The notes: generated by a model not told the origin, from the letters alone. DNA of 64,000 nt from JBGAQP01 sp044220635 (GCA_044220635.1 JBGAQP010000008.1:62001-126000), one strand, 5' to 3'. Shown: positions 35,352-44,468, counted from the stretch's first letter. Translations and numbers: made by a program.

Positions 35352-35371
35352 GTCCCCGAAGGCTCGGGGAC
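35352..35371. terminator. Intergenic hairpin between bpt and pyrD
   Basis: GTCCCCGA (35352-35359) pairs perfectly with TCGGGGAC (35364-35371) around the loop AGGC. No T-run follows on the minus strand. It may end the aat-bpt transcript or stabilise its 3' end. Confidence 0.4.
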
Positions 35372-35400
35372 GGATCGCCCCGCGGGCCCGGCGGACCGCG

Positions 35401-36123
35401 CTAGGCGAGCCGCTTCCACTCGCCGCGAGACAGCCCCTCGATGGGGTGGAACTGGCTCTTGTAGCCCATCTTGCGGCTCTGGGCGATCCAGTAGCCGAGG
35501 TACACGTAGGCGAGGCCCCGGCGGCGCGCCTCCGCGACCTGCCAGAGGATGTTCCAGGTCCCGAAGCTCGCGTGCGCGACGAGCGGATCGAAGAAGGTGT
35601 AGACGGAGGACAGGCCGTCGGCGAGCTCGTCGACGATCGAGACCATGCGCAGCACGCCCTCCTCGCGGAACTCGACGAGGCGCGTGGCGACGTTCGACTG
35701 GAGGAGGAAGTGCGCGTATTGCTCGCGGCTGTCGTGGTCCATGCCGCCGCCGCGGTGGCGCTCGCTCTGGTAGAGGCGGTAGAGCGCGTAGTGCTCGGGA
35801 TTGAACTTGAGCTCCCCGTAGCGCGGCTCGAGGCCCGCGTGGCGCCTGTCGGCGCGGCGCTGCGCGCGGTTGGGCTCGAACTCGGCGGCGACGACGCGCA
35901 CCGGCACGCAGGCATGGCAGTGGTCGCAGTACGGGCGGTAGGTGAAGGCGCCGCTGCGCCGGAAGCCCGCCGAGACGAGCGCGCCGTAGGTCTCCGTGTC
36001 GATCAGGTAGCTCGGCGTGGCCACCTGCGAGCGCGCGAGCTTGCCGGGCAGGTAGCTGCACGGGTACGGAGCGGTCGCGTAGAACTGCAGGTTCGCGATC
36101 GGAAGGTCGTTGAGCTTCGCCAT
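35401..36123 (-). CDS. bpt: Aspartate/glutamate leucyltransferase (bacterial Ate-like)
   Basis: A 240-residue transferase that attaches Leu from Leu-tRNA to proteins with N-terminal Asp or Glu, marking them for ClpAP. The N-terminal cysteine motif is in YPCSYLPGKLARSQ and YRPYCDHCHACVPVRV. The C-terminal GNAT-like region has SSVYTFFDPLVAHASFGTWN, YLGYWIAQSRKMGYKSQFHP. ATG 36123 overlaps the aat stop by one base. It is adjacent to aat, so the two N-degron enzymes are co-expressed. Confidence 0.93.
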   Translation of the reverse strand: MAKLNDLPIANLQFYATAPYPCSYLPGKLARSQVATPSYLIDTETYGALVSAGFRRSGAFTYRPYCDHCHACVPVRVVAAEFEPNRAQRRADRRHAGLEPRYGELKFNPEHYALYRLYQSERHRGGGMDHDSREQYAHFLLQSNVATRLVEFREEGVLRMVSIVDELADGLSSVYTFFDPLVAHASFGTWNILWQVAEARRRGLAYVYLGYWIAQSRKMGYKSQFHPIEGLSRGEWKRLA

Positions 36124-36812
36124 CAGCCCTCGGGAGGGACAAAGCGGGTTGCGGTTGGCGGGTATTGTATCGACTCCCGCAGCAGCTCGGCGAACTCCCG
36201 TCGCGGGATCTCCCGGGCGCCCAGGGAGGCGAGGTGGCCGGTCGCCTGCTGGCAGTCGATCACCCGCAGGCCGAGATCGCGGGCGCGACCGACGAGCTTC
36301 ACGAGCGCGACCTTCGAGGCGTCGGTCTCGCGGGCGAACATCGACTCGCCGAAGAACACGCGGCCGAGCAGCACGCCGTAGAGCCCGCCCACGAGGCGCC
36401 CGTCGCGCCAGGATTCCACGCAGTGCGCGAAGCCGAGCTCGTGCAGGCGCCCGTAGGCCGCCATCATCTCCGGCAGGATCCAGGTCCCGCGGTCCGGCCC
36501 CCGGGGCTCGGCGCACCCGGCCACGACTTCTCCGAAGGCGGTGTCGTAGCGCGTCTCGAAGAGGCCGCGGGCCACGCTCCTGCGCAGCGACCGGGAGACC
36601 TTCAGCTCGTCGGGGAAGAGCACCATGCGCGGATCCGGCGACCACCACAGGATCGGGTCGCCCTCGGAGTACCAGGGGAAGATCCCGTGGCCATAGGCTT
36701 CGAGGAGGCGCCCGGGCGAGAGGTCCGCCCCGGCGCACAGCAGCCCGTTGGGCGCGCGCAGGGCCTTCGAGACGGGGGGAAAGGGGGTGTCGTGGCCGAG
36801 CCAGGGGATCAC
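36123..36812 (-). CDS. aat: Leucyl/phenylalanyl-tRNA--protein transferase (GTG start)
   Basis: A 229-residue enzyme adding Leu or Phe to N-terminal Arg or Lys of target proteins. Family hallmarks are GLLCAGADLSPGRLLEAYGH, GIFPWYSEGDPILWWSPDPR and the WREGRLVGGLYGV/FFGESMF core, with C-terminal VIDCQQATGHLASLGAREI. The GTG is at 36812. It heads a short aat-bpt unit. Together with ClpS/ClpA encoded elsewhere it would feed the N-degron pathway. Confidence 0.95.
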   Translation of the reverse strand: MIPWLGHDTPFPPVSKALRAPNGLLCAGADLSPGRLLEAYGHGIFPWYSEGDPILWWSPDPRMVLFPDELKVSRSLRRSVARGLFETRYDTAFGEVVAGCAEPRGPDRGTWILPEMMAAYGRLHELGFAHCVESWRDGRLVGGLYGVLLGRVFFGESMFARETDASKVALVKLVGRARDLGLRVIDCQQATGHLASLGAREIPRREFAELLRESIQYPPTATRFVPPEG

Positions 36813-36917
36813 GGCGCCAATCTAACATTTCGTTACGCGGCCCCCGCGGGCGCGGACTAGACTGGCCGTCAGCGCACGGCACGGCCATCGGCCGGGCCGG
36901 CGTCCCGGAGGATCGGC

Positions 36918-38744
36918 ATGGCTTGCGCAAGGTTCGGACTGTTCGCGTTCTGCGTCGCCCTCGCATGGAGCGCCCATCCGTGCAGCGTGCACGACGGCGT
37001 GCCCGCCGCCGAGCTGCGGCCCGAGCCGGCCTCGCCGAAGGCCCTCGCGCCCCTCTGGGTGGGCCCGGCGTTCTCGGGCTCGTGGTACACGCCCGAGCGC
37101 TCGGGCGAGGGCTTCACGCTCCAGATCCTCGACAGCGGGCGTGCCCTCGCGCTGTGGTTCACCTTCCCGCCGGCCGGAAGCGCGGCCGCGCAGGCGTGGA
37201 TCTACGCCGAGGGCGGCCGCATCGAGGGCGATCGCATCCGTTTCGAAGGCGCGTTCACCACGCGCGGCCCGCGCTTCGGCGCGGGCTACGACCCGGCCGC
37301 GCTCCAGGTGATCGCCTGGGGCACGCTGGAATTCCGCTTCCTCGACTGCAATCGCGGCGAGCTGAGTTTCTCGGGACCCGCGGGCTGGGGATCGGGTACG
37401 CGCAGCATCGAGCGCCTCACTTCGCTTTCCGAGCTCGAGTGCGGCGGCAAGCGCCGGCTCACTGCCTCGGGGGCGCGCGCGCTGGCGGGCCTGCGCCAGA
37501 AGAGCGGCGCGTGGTTCGACCCGAGCCACAACGGCGAGGGCTGGAACCTCGAGGAGCTGCCCGACGGCCGCACGCAGGTCTACTGGTTCACCTACGACGA
37601 GCGCGGCGAGCAGGCCTGGACCATCGGCGTGGCGCCCGCGGGCGGCGAGGCAATCGAGGTCGCGGCGAACCTGCGACCCGTGGGCACGCGCTTCGGCGCC
37701 GGCTTCGACCCGGCGGCGATCCGCATCGAGCCCTGGGGTCGCCTTTCGCTCGCCTTCTCGAGCTGCGACGCGGCCTCGGCCACTTATGCCTCGAGCCAGC
37801 CGGCCTTCGGCTCCGGGACGCTGCGACCGGTGCGCCTCACGCGGCTCGCGGGCGCGGCCTGCGTCGACGGGAACCCCGCGGCGCCCGCCTCGGGCCAGTG
37901 GAGCGAAGGCGCGGCCATGCCCCGGCCCCAGTCCGAGCATGCGATCGCCACGGTGGGCACGCGCTCCTGCATCGTGGGCGGGCTCGGCGCGCCGCGCGAC
38001 CTGAAATGCTACGACGTCGCGACGGGCGCCTGGACCGCGCACGCCGAAGCGCCGGTCGGACGCGACCACGGCCTCGCCTGGGCCCATGGTGGCGACTTGT
38101 TCATGACCGGCGGATACGCGTCCGATCTCTCGGAGGGGCAGTCCGTGACGGGGTGGCGCTACCGGATGGCGCAGGATCGCTGGGAGCCGGTCCCGCAACT
38201 GCCCAACGTCGCGGCGAGCGGGACGGCGATGCTCGACGGTTTCGTCTACCTGGGCCACATCGACGGGAGCCTGCGCCAGGTCGATCCGGCCACGCTCGCC
38301 TCGCGGCGCATCCCGCAGGACAACGTCCCGGGGCGCGACCACTCGCAGCTCGTGGCCTTCCAGGGCGAGCTCTGGCTGATCGGCGGGCGCGACGCGATCG
38401 GCGCGCAGAACGCCCGCGTGTCGATCTACGATCCGGCGAGCGAGACCTGGCGCGCGGGGCCCGCGATGCGCTCCACCCGGGGCGGCTTCGCGGCCGCGGC
38501 GAACGCGAGCCACCTCATCGTGGCGGGGGGCGAATGGCTCGGCAATCCGCGCCGGGTCCTGAACAACGTGGAGGCCATCGCGGCGGGCGAGGATGCGTGG
38601 ACGATCCTGCCGCCCCTGCCGTATTCCATGCACGGATTCACCGCGGCGATCCACGGCAACGCGCTCTATGCGCTGGGCGGCTCCCGCCAGCCCGGCATCG
38701 CCCGCAACGAAGGCCAGGTGCAGGTCTACCGCTGGGGGCCCTGA
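36918..38744 (+). CDS. Exported protein with two tandem 'GxWYxPxxxGEGF' domains and a kelch-like propeller
   Basis: A 608-residue protein I do not recognise by name. A signal peptide is present at residues 1-20. Two homologous beta-rich domains of about 125-140 residues follow (about 50-175 and 190-335). Each runs SG(S/A)W(Y/F).P...GEG(F/W)..., a W/YFT stretch, RFGAG(Y/F)DPAA, then W G.L ..F..C and GSGT. The C-terminal 260 residues contain kelch-type repeats such as GGYASDLSEGQ, LIGGRDAIGAQNARVSIYDP and YALGGSRQPG. It is flanked by aat (divergent) and a Rieske-like gene (convergent). A role in the envelope or as a secreted binding protein is plausible, but no activity is established. Confidence 0.75.
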   Translation: MACARFGLFAFCVALAWSAHPCSVHDGVPAAELRPEPASPKALAPLWVGPAFSGSWYTPERSGEGFTLQILDSGRALALWFTFPPAGSAAAQAWIYAEGGRIEGDRIRFEGAFTTRGPRFGAGYDPAALQVIAWGTLEFRFLDCNRGELSFSGPAGWGSGTRSIERLTSLSELECGGKRRLTASGARALAGLRQKSGAWFDPSHNGEGWNLEELPDGRTQVYWFTYDERGEQAWTIGVAPAGGEAIEVAANLRPVGTRFGAGFDPAAIRIEPWGRLSLAFSSCDAASATYASSQPAFGSGTLRPVRLTRLAGAACVDGNPAAPASGQWSEGAAMPRPQSEHAIATVGTRSCIVGGLGAPRDLKCYDVATGAWTAHAEAPVGRDHGLAWAHGGDLFMTGGYASDLSEGQSVTGWRYRMAQDRWEPVPQLPNVAASGTAMLDGFVYLGHIDGSLRQVDPATLASRRIPQDNVPGRDHSQLVAFQGELWLIGGRDAIGAQNARVSIYDPASETWRAGPAMRSTRGGFAAAANASHLIVAGGEWLGNPRRVLNNVEAIAAGEDAWTILPPLPYSMHGFTAAIHGNALYALGGSRQPGIARNEGQVQVYRWGP

Positions 38745-38782
38745 GAAGGCGGGCGCGACCGGCGCTCAGCCCCCGATCCGGC

Positions 38783-39484
38783 TCAGCACTGCGCCCATTG
38801 GGCGCTGTAGCGGGCGAGCTCGCGCACGATCGCGCGGCCCGACACCGACGACTTCGCGCGGTCCCCCATCTCGAGGCGCAGGCGGAACTCGAACTTGCGG
38901 AAGAATTCCGCGAACATCTCGCCCCCGAAGGTGCCCACCGCGTGGACCTCGTCGCGCTTCGCGTCGTGCTCGAGCAGGATCGTGGCGAGCGGCTGGGGGG
39001 CAGGCCCCGAGACCACGCGCGCGCCCGCCGAGGGGTCGTAGACACTGCGGTCCGAGCAGCAGGTGATCACCTTGCCCTTGCCGGCCACGGGACTCGGTCC
39101 GTCGCGGTAGCCGATGAAGCTCACCTGGCGCGTCGGGTAGGTCATCTTGTGGGCGCAGATCGCGGAGTAGGCGACGATCGTGCGGTCGGCCCCGATGCCG
39201 CCCTGCCAGCGATAGGCCTCGCCCGCCTCGGTCCTCAGGTCGATGCCGGCCGCGGTGGGCCGGTCGAGGTGCAGGAGGAAGCAGGGGGTGGAGGCGAAGG
39301 GGTACTCGAAGACGTAGTTGACGCCGGTCTTCAGCGCCGCGGGGCGGACGGGCCCGCCGGATTCGTCGACGAGGAGCGCGCGATCGTACATCCGCGCGGT
39401 GAGGCCGGCGGCGTGGCCGGCCTCGGGCAGGGTCGCGCCGGTGGCGGCGGCGGCGCAGAGCTTCACGAAATCGCGGCGTTCCAT
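38783..39484 (-). CDS. Tat-exported Rieske-like iron-sulfur protein with altered second ligand motif
   Basis: A 233-residue protein with a twin-arginine leader (MERRDFVKLCAAAATG). The first Rieske-type ligand motif is C110-A-H112 within SAICAHKMTYP. The second motif, normally C-x-x-H followed by GS.YDP, reads C142-C143-S144-D145-R-S-V-Y-D-P, so the histidine position is Asp while the following SVYDP context is kept. Further conserved-looking text is GGPVRPAALKTGVNYVFEYP and HAVGTFGGEMFAEFF. It ends in Cys. It is exported folded, with its cluster, to the periplasm. The partner is unknown; the nearest genes are an RND efflux operon and the propeller protein. Confidence 0.75.
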   Translation of the reverse strand: MERRDFVKLCAAAATGATLPEAGHAAGLTARMYDRALLVDESGGPVRPAALKTGVNYVFEYPFASTPCFLLHLDRPTAAGIDLRTEAGEAYRWQGGIGADRTIVAYSAICAHKMTYPTRQVSFIGYRDGPSPVAGKGKVITCCSDRSVYDPSAGARVVSGPAPQPLATILLEHDAKRDEVHAVGTFGGEMFAEFFRKFEFRLRLEMGDRAKSSVSGRAIVRELARYSAQWAQC

Positions 39485-39530
39485 GCCGCAAACGATAGCA
39501 GAGCGGCCGCGGAAAATGGGCGTGGGCGCC

Positions 39531-42500
39531 TCAGCCGCCGTTCGCGGCCGGCTTCACGCGGAACCATGCCGCGTAGAGCGCCGGCAGGAAGAGCAGCGTG
39601 ATCAGCGTGGCCACGGTGAGCCCGCCCATGATCGCCACGGCCATGGGGCCGTAGAAGGCGCTGCGCGCGAGCGGGATCATCGCGAGCACGGCGGCGGCGG
39701 CCGTGAGCATGATCGGGCGGAAGCGGCGCACCGTCGCCTCGACGATGGCCTCCCAGGGCTCGGACCCCGCGCGGATGTCGTGCTCGATCTGGTCGACGAG
39801 GATGACCGAGTTCCTCATGATCATCCCGGCGAGCGCGATGGTGCCGAGCATCGCCACGAAGCCGAAGGGCACGTTGAAGACGAGCAGCGCCGCGGCCACG
39901 CCGATGAGCCCCAGGGGCGCGGTGAGCACCACCATGGCGAGACGCGAGAAGCTCTGCAGCTGGACCATCAACGCCGTGAGCATCACGATCACCATCACCG
40001 GGGCCACGGCGGCGATCGAGCGCTGGCCCTTGGCCGAGTCCTCGATCGCCCCGCCCGTCTCGATCCGGTAGCCGTCGGGCAGCCGCGCGCGGATCGGCGC
40101 GAGCCCGGCCTCGACCTGCTGGCTCACCACCGGGGCCTGGATGCCGTCCTTGAGGTCGGCGCGCACGGTGATCGCGCTTCGCCGGTCGCGGCGCCAGTAG
40201 ACGCCCTGCTCGAAACCGTACTCGATGCGCGCGATCTGGGCGAGCGGGACCGTGCGCCCGGAGCCCACGGGCACCGCGAGGTCCTTGAGCAGGCTCAGGT
40301 GGGCGCGTTCCGCGCCCGCCCCGCGCACCACCACGTCCACCTGCTTGTCCATCTCGCGGTAGGTGGTGGCGACCTGCCCCGAGAGGACCGTGTTCACGTA
40401 ATTCGCGAGCTCCTGCGTCGAGATCCCGAGCACGCGCGCGCGGTCCTGGTCGATCGCGAGCCGGATCACCTTCGAGGGCTCGTCCCAGTCGAAGTTGACC
40501 TCGTGGGTCCAGCGGTTGGCGCGCATCACCGCGGCCACCTCCTCGGCGAGGGCGCGCAGCCGCTGCTTGTCCTCGCCGATCACTCGGAACTGCACCGGGA
40601 AGCCCACGGGCGGGCCGTTCTCGAGGCGGTTCACGCGCCCGCGCAGCTCCGGGAAGTCCGCGTCGAAGAGCGCCAGCAGGCGCGCGCGCACCCGCTCGCG
40701 CGCCTCGTTGTCCCTCGTGTTGACGATGAACTGGCCGAAGTTCGCGTTCACGAGCTGCTGGTCGAAGGGCAGGTAGAAGCGCGGCGAGCCGCTGCCCACG
40801 TAGCTCACGAAGTTGTCGATGTCCTCGCGAAGCCGCGGCTCGCCCATGAGGATCGCCTCGAGGCGCTTCACCTGCGCCTCGGTCGCGTGGAGCGACGCGC
40901 CCTCGGGCAGGCGCAGGTCGACGATCAGCTCCGGGCGGCTCGCGGCGGGGAAGAACTGCTGCTGCACGAACCGGAAGGCGAAGAGGGAAGCGAGGAACGC
41001 GCCCGCGGTCGCGGCGATCACGACCCAGCGGTGGGCGACGCACCATTGCACCAGACGGCGGAAGCGCCGGTAGAAGGGCTTGCGGTAGACCGCGCCCTCG
41101 TCGACGTGCTCGCCGGGCCGGTGGAACTCCGGCAGCAGCCGGTAGCCGAGGTAGGGGACGAAGACCACCGAGACCACCCAGGACACCAGCAGCGCGATCG
41201 TGACCACCGCGAAGATCGAGAAGGTGTACTCGCCCGTGGAGGAGCGCGCGAGGCCGATGGGCAGGAACCCCGCGGCAGTGACGATCGTGCCGGTGAGCAT
41301 GGGCATCGCGGTCGAGGTGTAGGCGAAGGCGGCCGCCTTCACCCGCTCGAATCCCTGCTCCATCTTCACGACCATCATCTCGACGGAGATGATGGCGTCG
41401 TCCACGAGCAACCCCAGGGCGACGATGAGCGCCCCCAGCGAGATCTTGTGCAGGTCGATGCCCGCCTGGAACATGAAGAGGAAGGTGACCGCGAGGGTGA
41501 GCGGGATCGAGAGCGCGACGATGAGCCCGGTGCGCAGGCCCAGGGACAGGAAGCTCACGAGGAGCACGATCGAGACCGCCTCGGCGAGCACGCGCGTGAA
41601 CTCGCGCACGGAGCGCTTCACCGTGGCGGGCTGGTCGTTCACGCGGTCGAGCTCGAGGCCCACGGGGAGCTCGCGCTCGAGCTGCGCGATCTGCCCGTCG
41701 AGCGCGTGGCCCAGCGCGATGATGTCGCCGCGCGGCACCATCGAGACCGCGATCCCGAGCGCGGGCCGGCCCATGAAGCGCATCCGCGGCTGCGGGGGGT
41801 CGACGAAGCCGCGGTTGACGGTGGCGACGTCGCCCAGCCGGAAGAGCCGCCCGTTGGCGCGGATCGGGATCTCCCGCACGCTTTCCACGGAGTCGAGGGC
41901 GCCGGTGGCCCGGATGTAGATCCGGTCGGACCCGGTCTCGAAGCGCCCGGTGGCGGCGACCGCGTTTTGCTGCGCGAGCGCGGCGAACACCACCGCGGGC
42001 TCGACGCCGAAGGTGGCGAGCTTCGCGTTGGCGAGCTCGACGTGGATGCGCTCGTCCTGCTCGCCGACGAGCTCCACCTTGGCGACGTCCCTCACGCGCA
42101 GCAGCCGGTCGCGGATGCGATCGGCCGCCTCCTTGAGCTGGGCGTAGGAGAAGCCCTCGCCCGTGAGCGCGTAGATGTTGCCGAAGGTGTCGCCGAACTC
42201 GTCGTTGAAGAACGGGCCCTGCACGCCCTGGGGCAGCGTGTGGCGGATGTCGCCCGCCTTCTTCCGGACCTGGTACCAGGTGTCGCGGATCTCGTCGGGG
42301 CGCGAGGAGTCCTTCACGAAGACGAACACCACGGACTCGCCCGGCTTCGAGTAGCTGCGCAGGAAGTCGAGGCGGGGCGTTTCCTGCAGCTTCTTCTCGA
42401 GGCGGTCGGTGAGCTGGCGCTCGACCTCCTCGGCGGAAGCGCCGGGCCAGAGGGTGCGCACGATCATGACCTTGAACGAGAAGTCGGGGTCCTCGGCCTG

Positions 42501-42611
42501 CCCGAGGCGCAGGTACGAGGCCACGCCGATCGCCGCGAGCGCGACCATGAAATAGAGCACCAGCGCCTGGTGCGAAAGCGCCCACTCGGAGAGATTGAAG
42601 CGGCGGATCAC
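39531..42611 (-). CDS. RND-family efflux transporter permease (GTG start)
   Basis: A 1026-residue AcrB-like inner-membrane pump. Twelve transmembrane segments are expected; the first (ALVLYFMVALAAIGVASYL) and the TM4 motif region ALIVALGLLVDDAIISVEMM with paired aspartates for proton relay are clear. The large periplasmic loops start LGQAEDPDFSFKVMIVRTLW, a form typical of the adaptor-dependent subgroup rather than AcrB itself. GTG 42611 gives the conserved NLSEWAL start. The adaptor and TetR genes lie immediately upstream with 10-nt and overlapping spacing. No outer-membrane channel gene is in the cluster. The substrate is unknown. Confidence 0.92.
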   Translation of the reverse strand: MIRRFNLSEWALSHQALVLYFMVALAAIGVASYLRLGQAEDPDFSFKVMIVRTLWPGASAEEVERQLTDRLEKKLQETPRLDFLRSYSKPGESVVFVFVKDSSRPDEIRDTWYQVRKKAGDIRHTLPQGVQGPFFNDEFGDTFGNIYALTGEGFSYAQLKEAADRIRDRLLRVRDVAKVELVGEQDERIHVELANAKLATFGVEPAVVFAALAQQNAVAATGRFETGSDRIYIRATGALDSVESVREIPIRANGRLFRLGDVATVNRGFVDPPQPRMRFMGRPALGIAVSMVPRGDIIALGHALDGQIAQLERELPVGLELDRVNDQPATVKRSVREFTRVLAEAVSIVLLVSFLSLGLRTGLIVALSIPLTLAVTFLFMFQAGIDLHKISLGALIVALGLLVDDAIISVEMMVVKMEQGFERVKAAAFAYTSTAMPMLTGTIVTAAGFLPIGLARSSTGEYTFSIFAVVTIALLVSWVVSVVFVPYLGYRLLPEFHRPGEHVDEGAVYRKPFYRRFRRLVQWCVAHRWVVIAATAGAFLASLFAFRFVQQQFFPAASRPELIVDLRLPEGASLHATEAQVKRLEAILMGEPRLREDIDNFVSYVGSGSPRFYLPFDQQLVNANFGQFIVNTRDNEARERVRARLLALFDADFPELRGRVNRLENGPPVGFPVQFRVIGEDKQRLRALAEEVAAVMRANRWTHEVNFDWDEPSKVIRLAIDQDRARVLGISTQELANYVNTVLSGQVATTYREMDKQVDVVVRGAGAERAHLSLLKDLAVPVGSGRTVPLAQIARIEYGFEQGVYWRRDRRSAITVRADLKDGIQAPVVSQQVEAGLAPIRARLPDGYRIETGGAIEDSAKGQRSIAAVAPVMVIVMLTALMVQLQSFSRLAMVVLTAPLGLIGVAAALLVFNVPFGFVAMLGTIALAGMIMRNSVILVDQIEHDIRAGSEPWEAIVEATVRRFRPIMLTAAAAVLAMIPLARSAFYGPMAVAIMGGLTVATLITLLFLPALYAAWFRVKPAANGG

Positions 42612-42621
42612 GCAGGAGGGC

Positions 42622-43731
42622 TCAGCGCGCGGCCGCGCCTTCGGCGGCGGAGGCGGGCGCGGCGGGTTCGGCGAGTCGCACGACCTGGCCGGCGCGCAGC
42701 TTGTGCACTCCCGCCGTGACGACGAATTCGCCCGCCGCGAGGCCCTCGGTGACGGTCACGCCGTCCTCGCGGAACTGGCCGACCTTCACCGGCCTCGGGC
42801 TCACCTTGCCGGTCTTCGGGTCGACGACCCAGACCGAGGGCCCGCTTTCGGTGCGCGCGAGCGCCCCCAGGGGCAGGAGCACGAGCCCGGCGTCGACGGC
42901 GGGCGCGAAGGACACGCTCGCGGTCATCCCGAGCTGCGTACCCGGGGGCGGGTCGGCGGCGGCCACGCGCACCGCGTAGGTCCGCGTCACGGGGTCCGCG
43001 CCGCCCGCGATCTCGCGCACGCGGCCGGCGAAAACCCTGCCGGGATCCGACCAGAGGGAAATGCCCATCGCCTGCCCGGGCCTGAACCGCCCCACCTGGC
43101 TTTCGGGAACGTTCACCACCACCTCGAGGGCGCCCGCGCGGGCGAGGCGCAGGACCGGCTGGCCCGCGGCGAGGACCTGGCCGGGCTCCGCGGCGACCGA
43201 CACCACCACGCCGTCGGCGTCGGCCACGAGCGTCGTGTAGGCCGCCTGGTTTGCCGAGAGGGCGGATTGCGAACGCGCCTGCTCGAGGCGCGCGCTCGCG
43301 GCGTTGAAGGCGTTCAGGCGCGCGTCGTAGGCCGAGCGGCTGATGAACTTCTTCGCGAGGAGGTCCGCGTGCCGGTCGAGCTCGGCGCGGGCGAGCGCGA
43401 GCTCGCTCTCGGCCGAGGCGAGCTGGGCGCGGGCGCTCTCGGCGGCGAGCTTCGCATCCACGGGATCGAGCCGCGCGAGCACCTGGCCGCGGACGACGCG
43501 GGCGCCGGCATCGACCTGGCGCGAGACGAGCTTGCCGCCGATGCGAAAGCCGAGGTCCGCCTCGTGACGCGCGCGGACCTCGCCCGAGTAGACCTCGCGC
43601 GTCGCCGCCGCGCCGGGAACCACCTTCTGCGCGAGCACGGGCCGCAAGGGCTCCTCGACGGGCCTCGCGTCGCCGCAGGCGGCCAGCGCGCTCGCCGCGA
43701 CCGCGAGCACCGCGGTGGCGAGCGGCCTCAT
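42622..43731 (-). CDS. RND efflux periplasmic adaptor lipoprotein
   Basis: A 369-residue membrane fusion protein. A lipobox places the lipidated cysteine at C19 (ASALAACGD). The lipoyl/hairpin/beta-barrel order is visible: REVYSGEVRARHEADLGFRI, a helical hairpin at about residues 95-150, then VVVSVAAEPGQVLAAGQPVL and VNVPESQVGRFRPGQAMGIS. It bridges the pump to an outer-membrane channel. ATG 43731 overlaps the TetR stop by four bases, and the pump gene follows after ten bases. Confidence 0.93.
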   Translation of the reverse strand: MRPLATAVLAVAASALAACGDARPVEEPLRPVLAQKVVPGAAATREVYSGEVRARHEADLGFRIGGKLVSRQVDAGARVVRGQVLARLDPVDAKLAAESARAQLASAESELALARAELDRHADLLAKKFISRSAYDARLNAFNAASARLEQARSQSALSANQAAYTTLVADADGVVVSVAAEPGQVLAAGQPVLRLARAGALEVVVNVPESQVGRFRPGQAMGISLWSDPGRVFAGRVREIAGGADPVTRTYAVRVAAADPPPGTQLGMTASVSFAPAVDAGLVLLPLGALARTESGPSVWVVDPKTGKVSPRPVKVGQFREDGVTVTEGLAAGEFVVTAGVHKLRAGQVVRLAEPAAPASAAEGAAAR

Positions 43732-44420
43732 CGCCGGCCGCCTTTGGGCGAGCGCAGCGCGGGCTTCGCGCTCGCCGGCGCGATCGTGCCGGACCAGAGG
43801 GCGCGCAGCGCCCGGTCGATCTCGAGGTCGTAGTCGCGCATCAGCATCGCGAGCTCGGAGCGCTCGAACGCACGCCCGAAGCGCTCGACGGGATGGATGA
43901 TCTGCCAGAGCCCCACGATCACCGCGAGGCTGTGCTGCAGCAGGCGCGCGCCGCTGCCCGGCGGGAGGGTGGGGAAGCGCTTCTCGAGCGCGGCGCCGGC
44001 GGCGGCGAGCCGCGAGCCCACGCGCACCTTGAAGGCGATCGCGGCCTCGACGGGCAGGTCGCGCTCCATGATCCCGAAGCAGCGGCTCGTGAGCGCGAGG
44101 CAGCCGGGCCGCTGGATGAAGTGGCGCCGCGCGACGGCGAGGATCTCGTCGAACCCCGCGGGGCCGGGCCCGGCGACCCGCGCGACGAAGCGGTCGAAGA
44201 ACGCCTGCGTGTGGCGCTCGTGGAGCGCGAGGAGCATCTCCTCCTTGCTCGGGAAGTAGAGGTAGACCGTGCCCTTGGCGAGTCCCGCGGCCGCGGCGAC
44301 CTCGGCCACGCTCGCCATGCGCTCCGGGTGCTCGAGGAAGAGCGACTCGGCGGCGTCGAGGATCGCGTGGCGGCGCTCCTCCTTGTCCGCCACGGCGACG
44401 GCGCGTTGCTTGACGACCAT
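43728..44420 (-). CDS. TetR-family transcriptional regulator of the RND operon
   Basis: A 230-residue TetR/AcrR repressor. The N-terminal helix-turn-helix is DKEERRHAILDAAESLFLEH ... SVAEVAAAAGLAKGTVYLYF. The helical ligand-binding domain occupies the rest. ATG 44420 is clear. It is the first gene of the TetR-adaptor-pump operon rather than divergent from it, so it would repress its own transcript. Two inverted repeats just upstream (44424-44436 and 44454-44468) are likely operators. Confidence 0.93.
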   Translation of the reverse strand: MVVKQRAVAVADKEERRHAILDAAESLFLEHPERMASVAEVAAAAGLAKGTVYLYFPSKEEMLLALHERHTQAFFDRFVARVAGPGPAGFDEILAVARRHFIQRPGCLALTSRCFGIMERDLPVEAAIAFKVRVGSRLAAAGAALEKRFPTLPPGSGARLLQHSLAVIVGLWQIIHPVERFGRAFERSELAMLMRDYDLEIDRALRALWSGTIAPASAKPALRSPKGGRR

Positions 44421-44423
44421 AAA

Positions 44424-44436
44424 TGACCCCCAGTCA
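44424..44436. promoter_or_regulatory. Candidate TetR half-site pair
   Basis: TGAC-CCCCA-GTCA, four bases before the regulator's start codon. The arms match those of the stronger palindrome 18 bases upstream. Confidence 0.4.
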
Positions 44437-44453
44437 GCTGGCCCGCAGGCTAA

Positions 44454-44468
44454 CTGACCGCCGGTCAG
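44454..44468. promoter_or_regulatory. Candidate TetR operator palindrome
   Basis: CTGACCG-C-CGGTCAG has perfect 7-base arms around one base and lies 34 bases upstream of the TetR start. It resembles TGACNNNNGTCA-type operators of TetR regulators of efflux pumps. Confidence 0.65.

Noticed and set aside
39318..42719. A plus-strand open frame of more than 1100 codons opposite the RND pump gene
   Set aside because: It is the codon-position mirror of a real GC-rich gene. Its translation is Arg/His/Glu/Asp-rich low-complexity text with no domain, while the minus strand encodes a clear RND permease.
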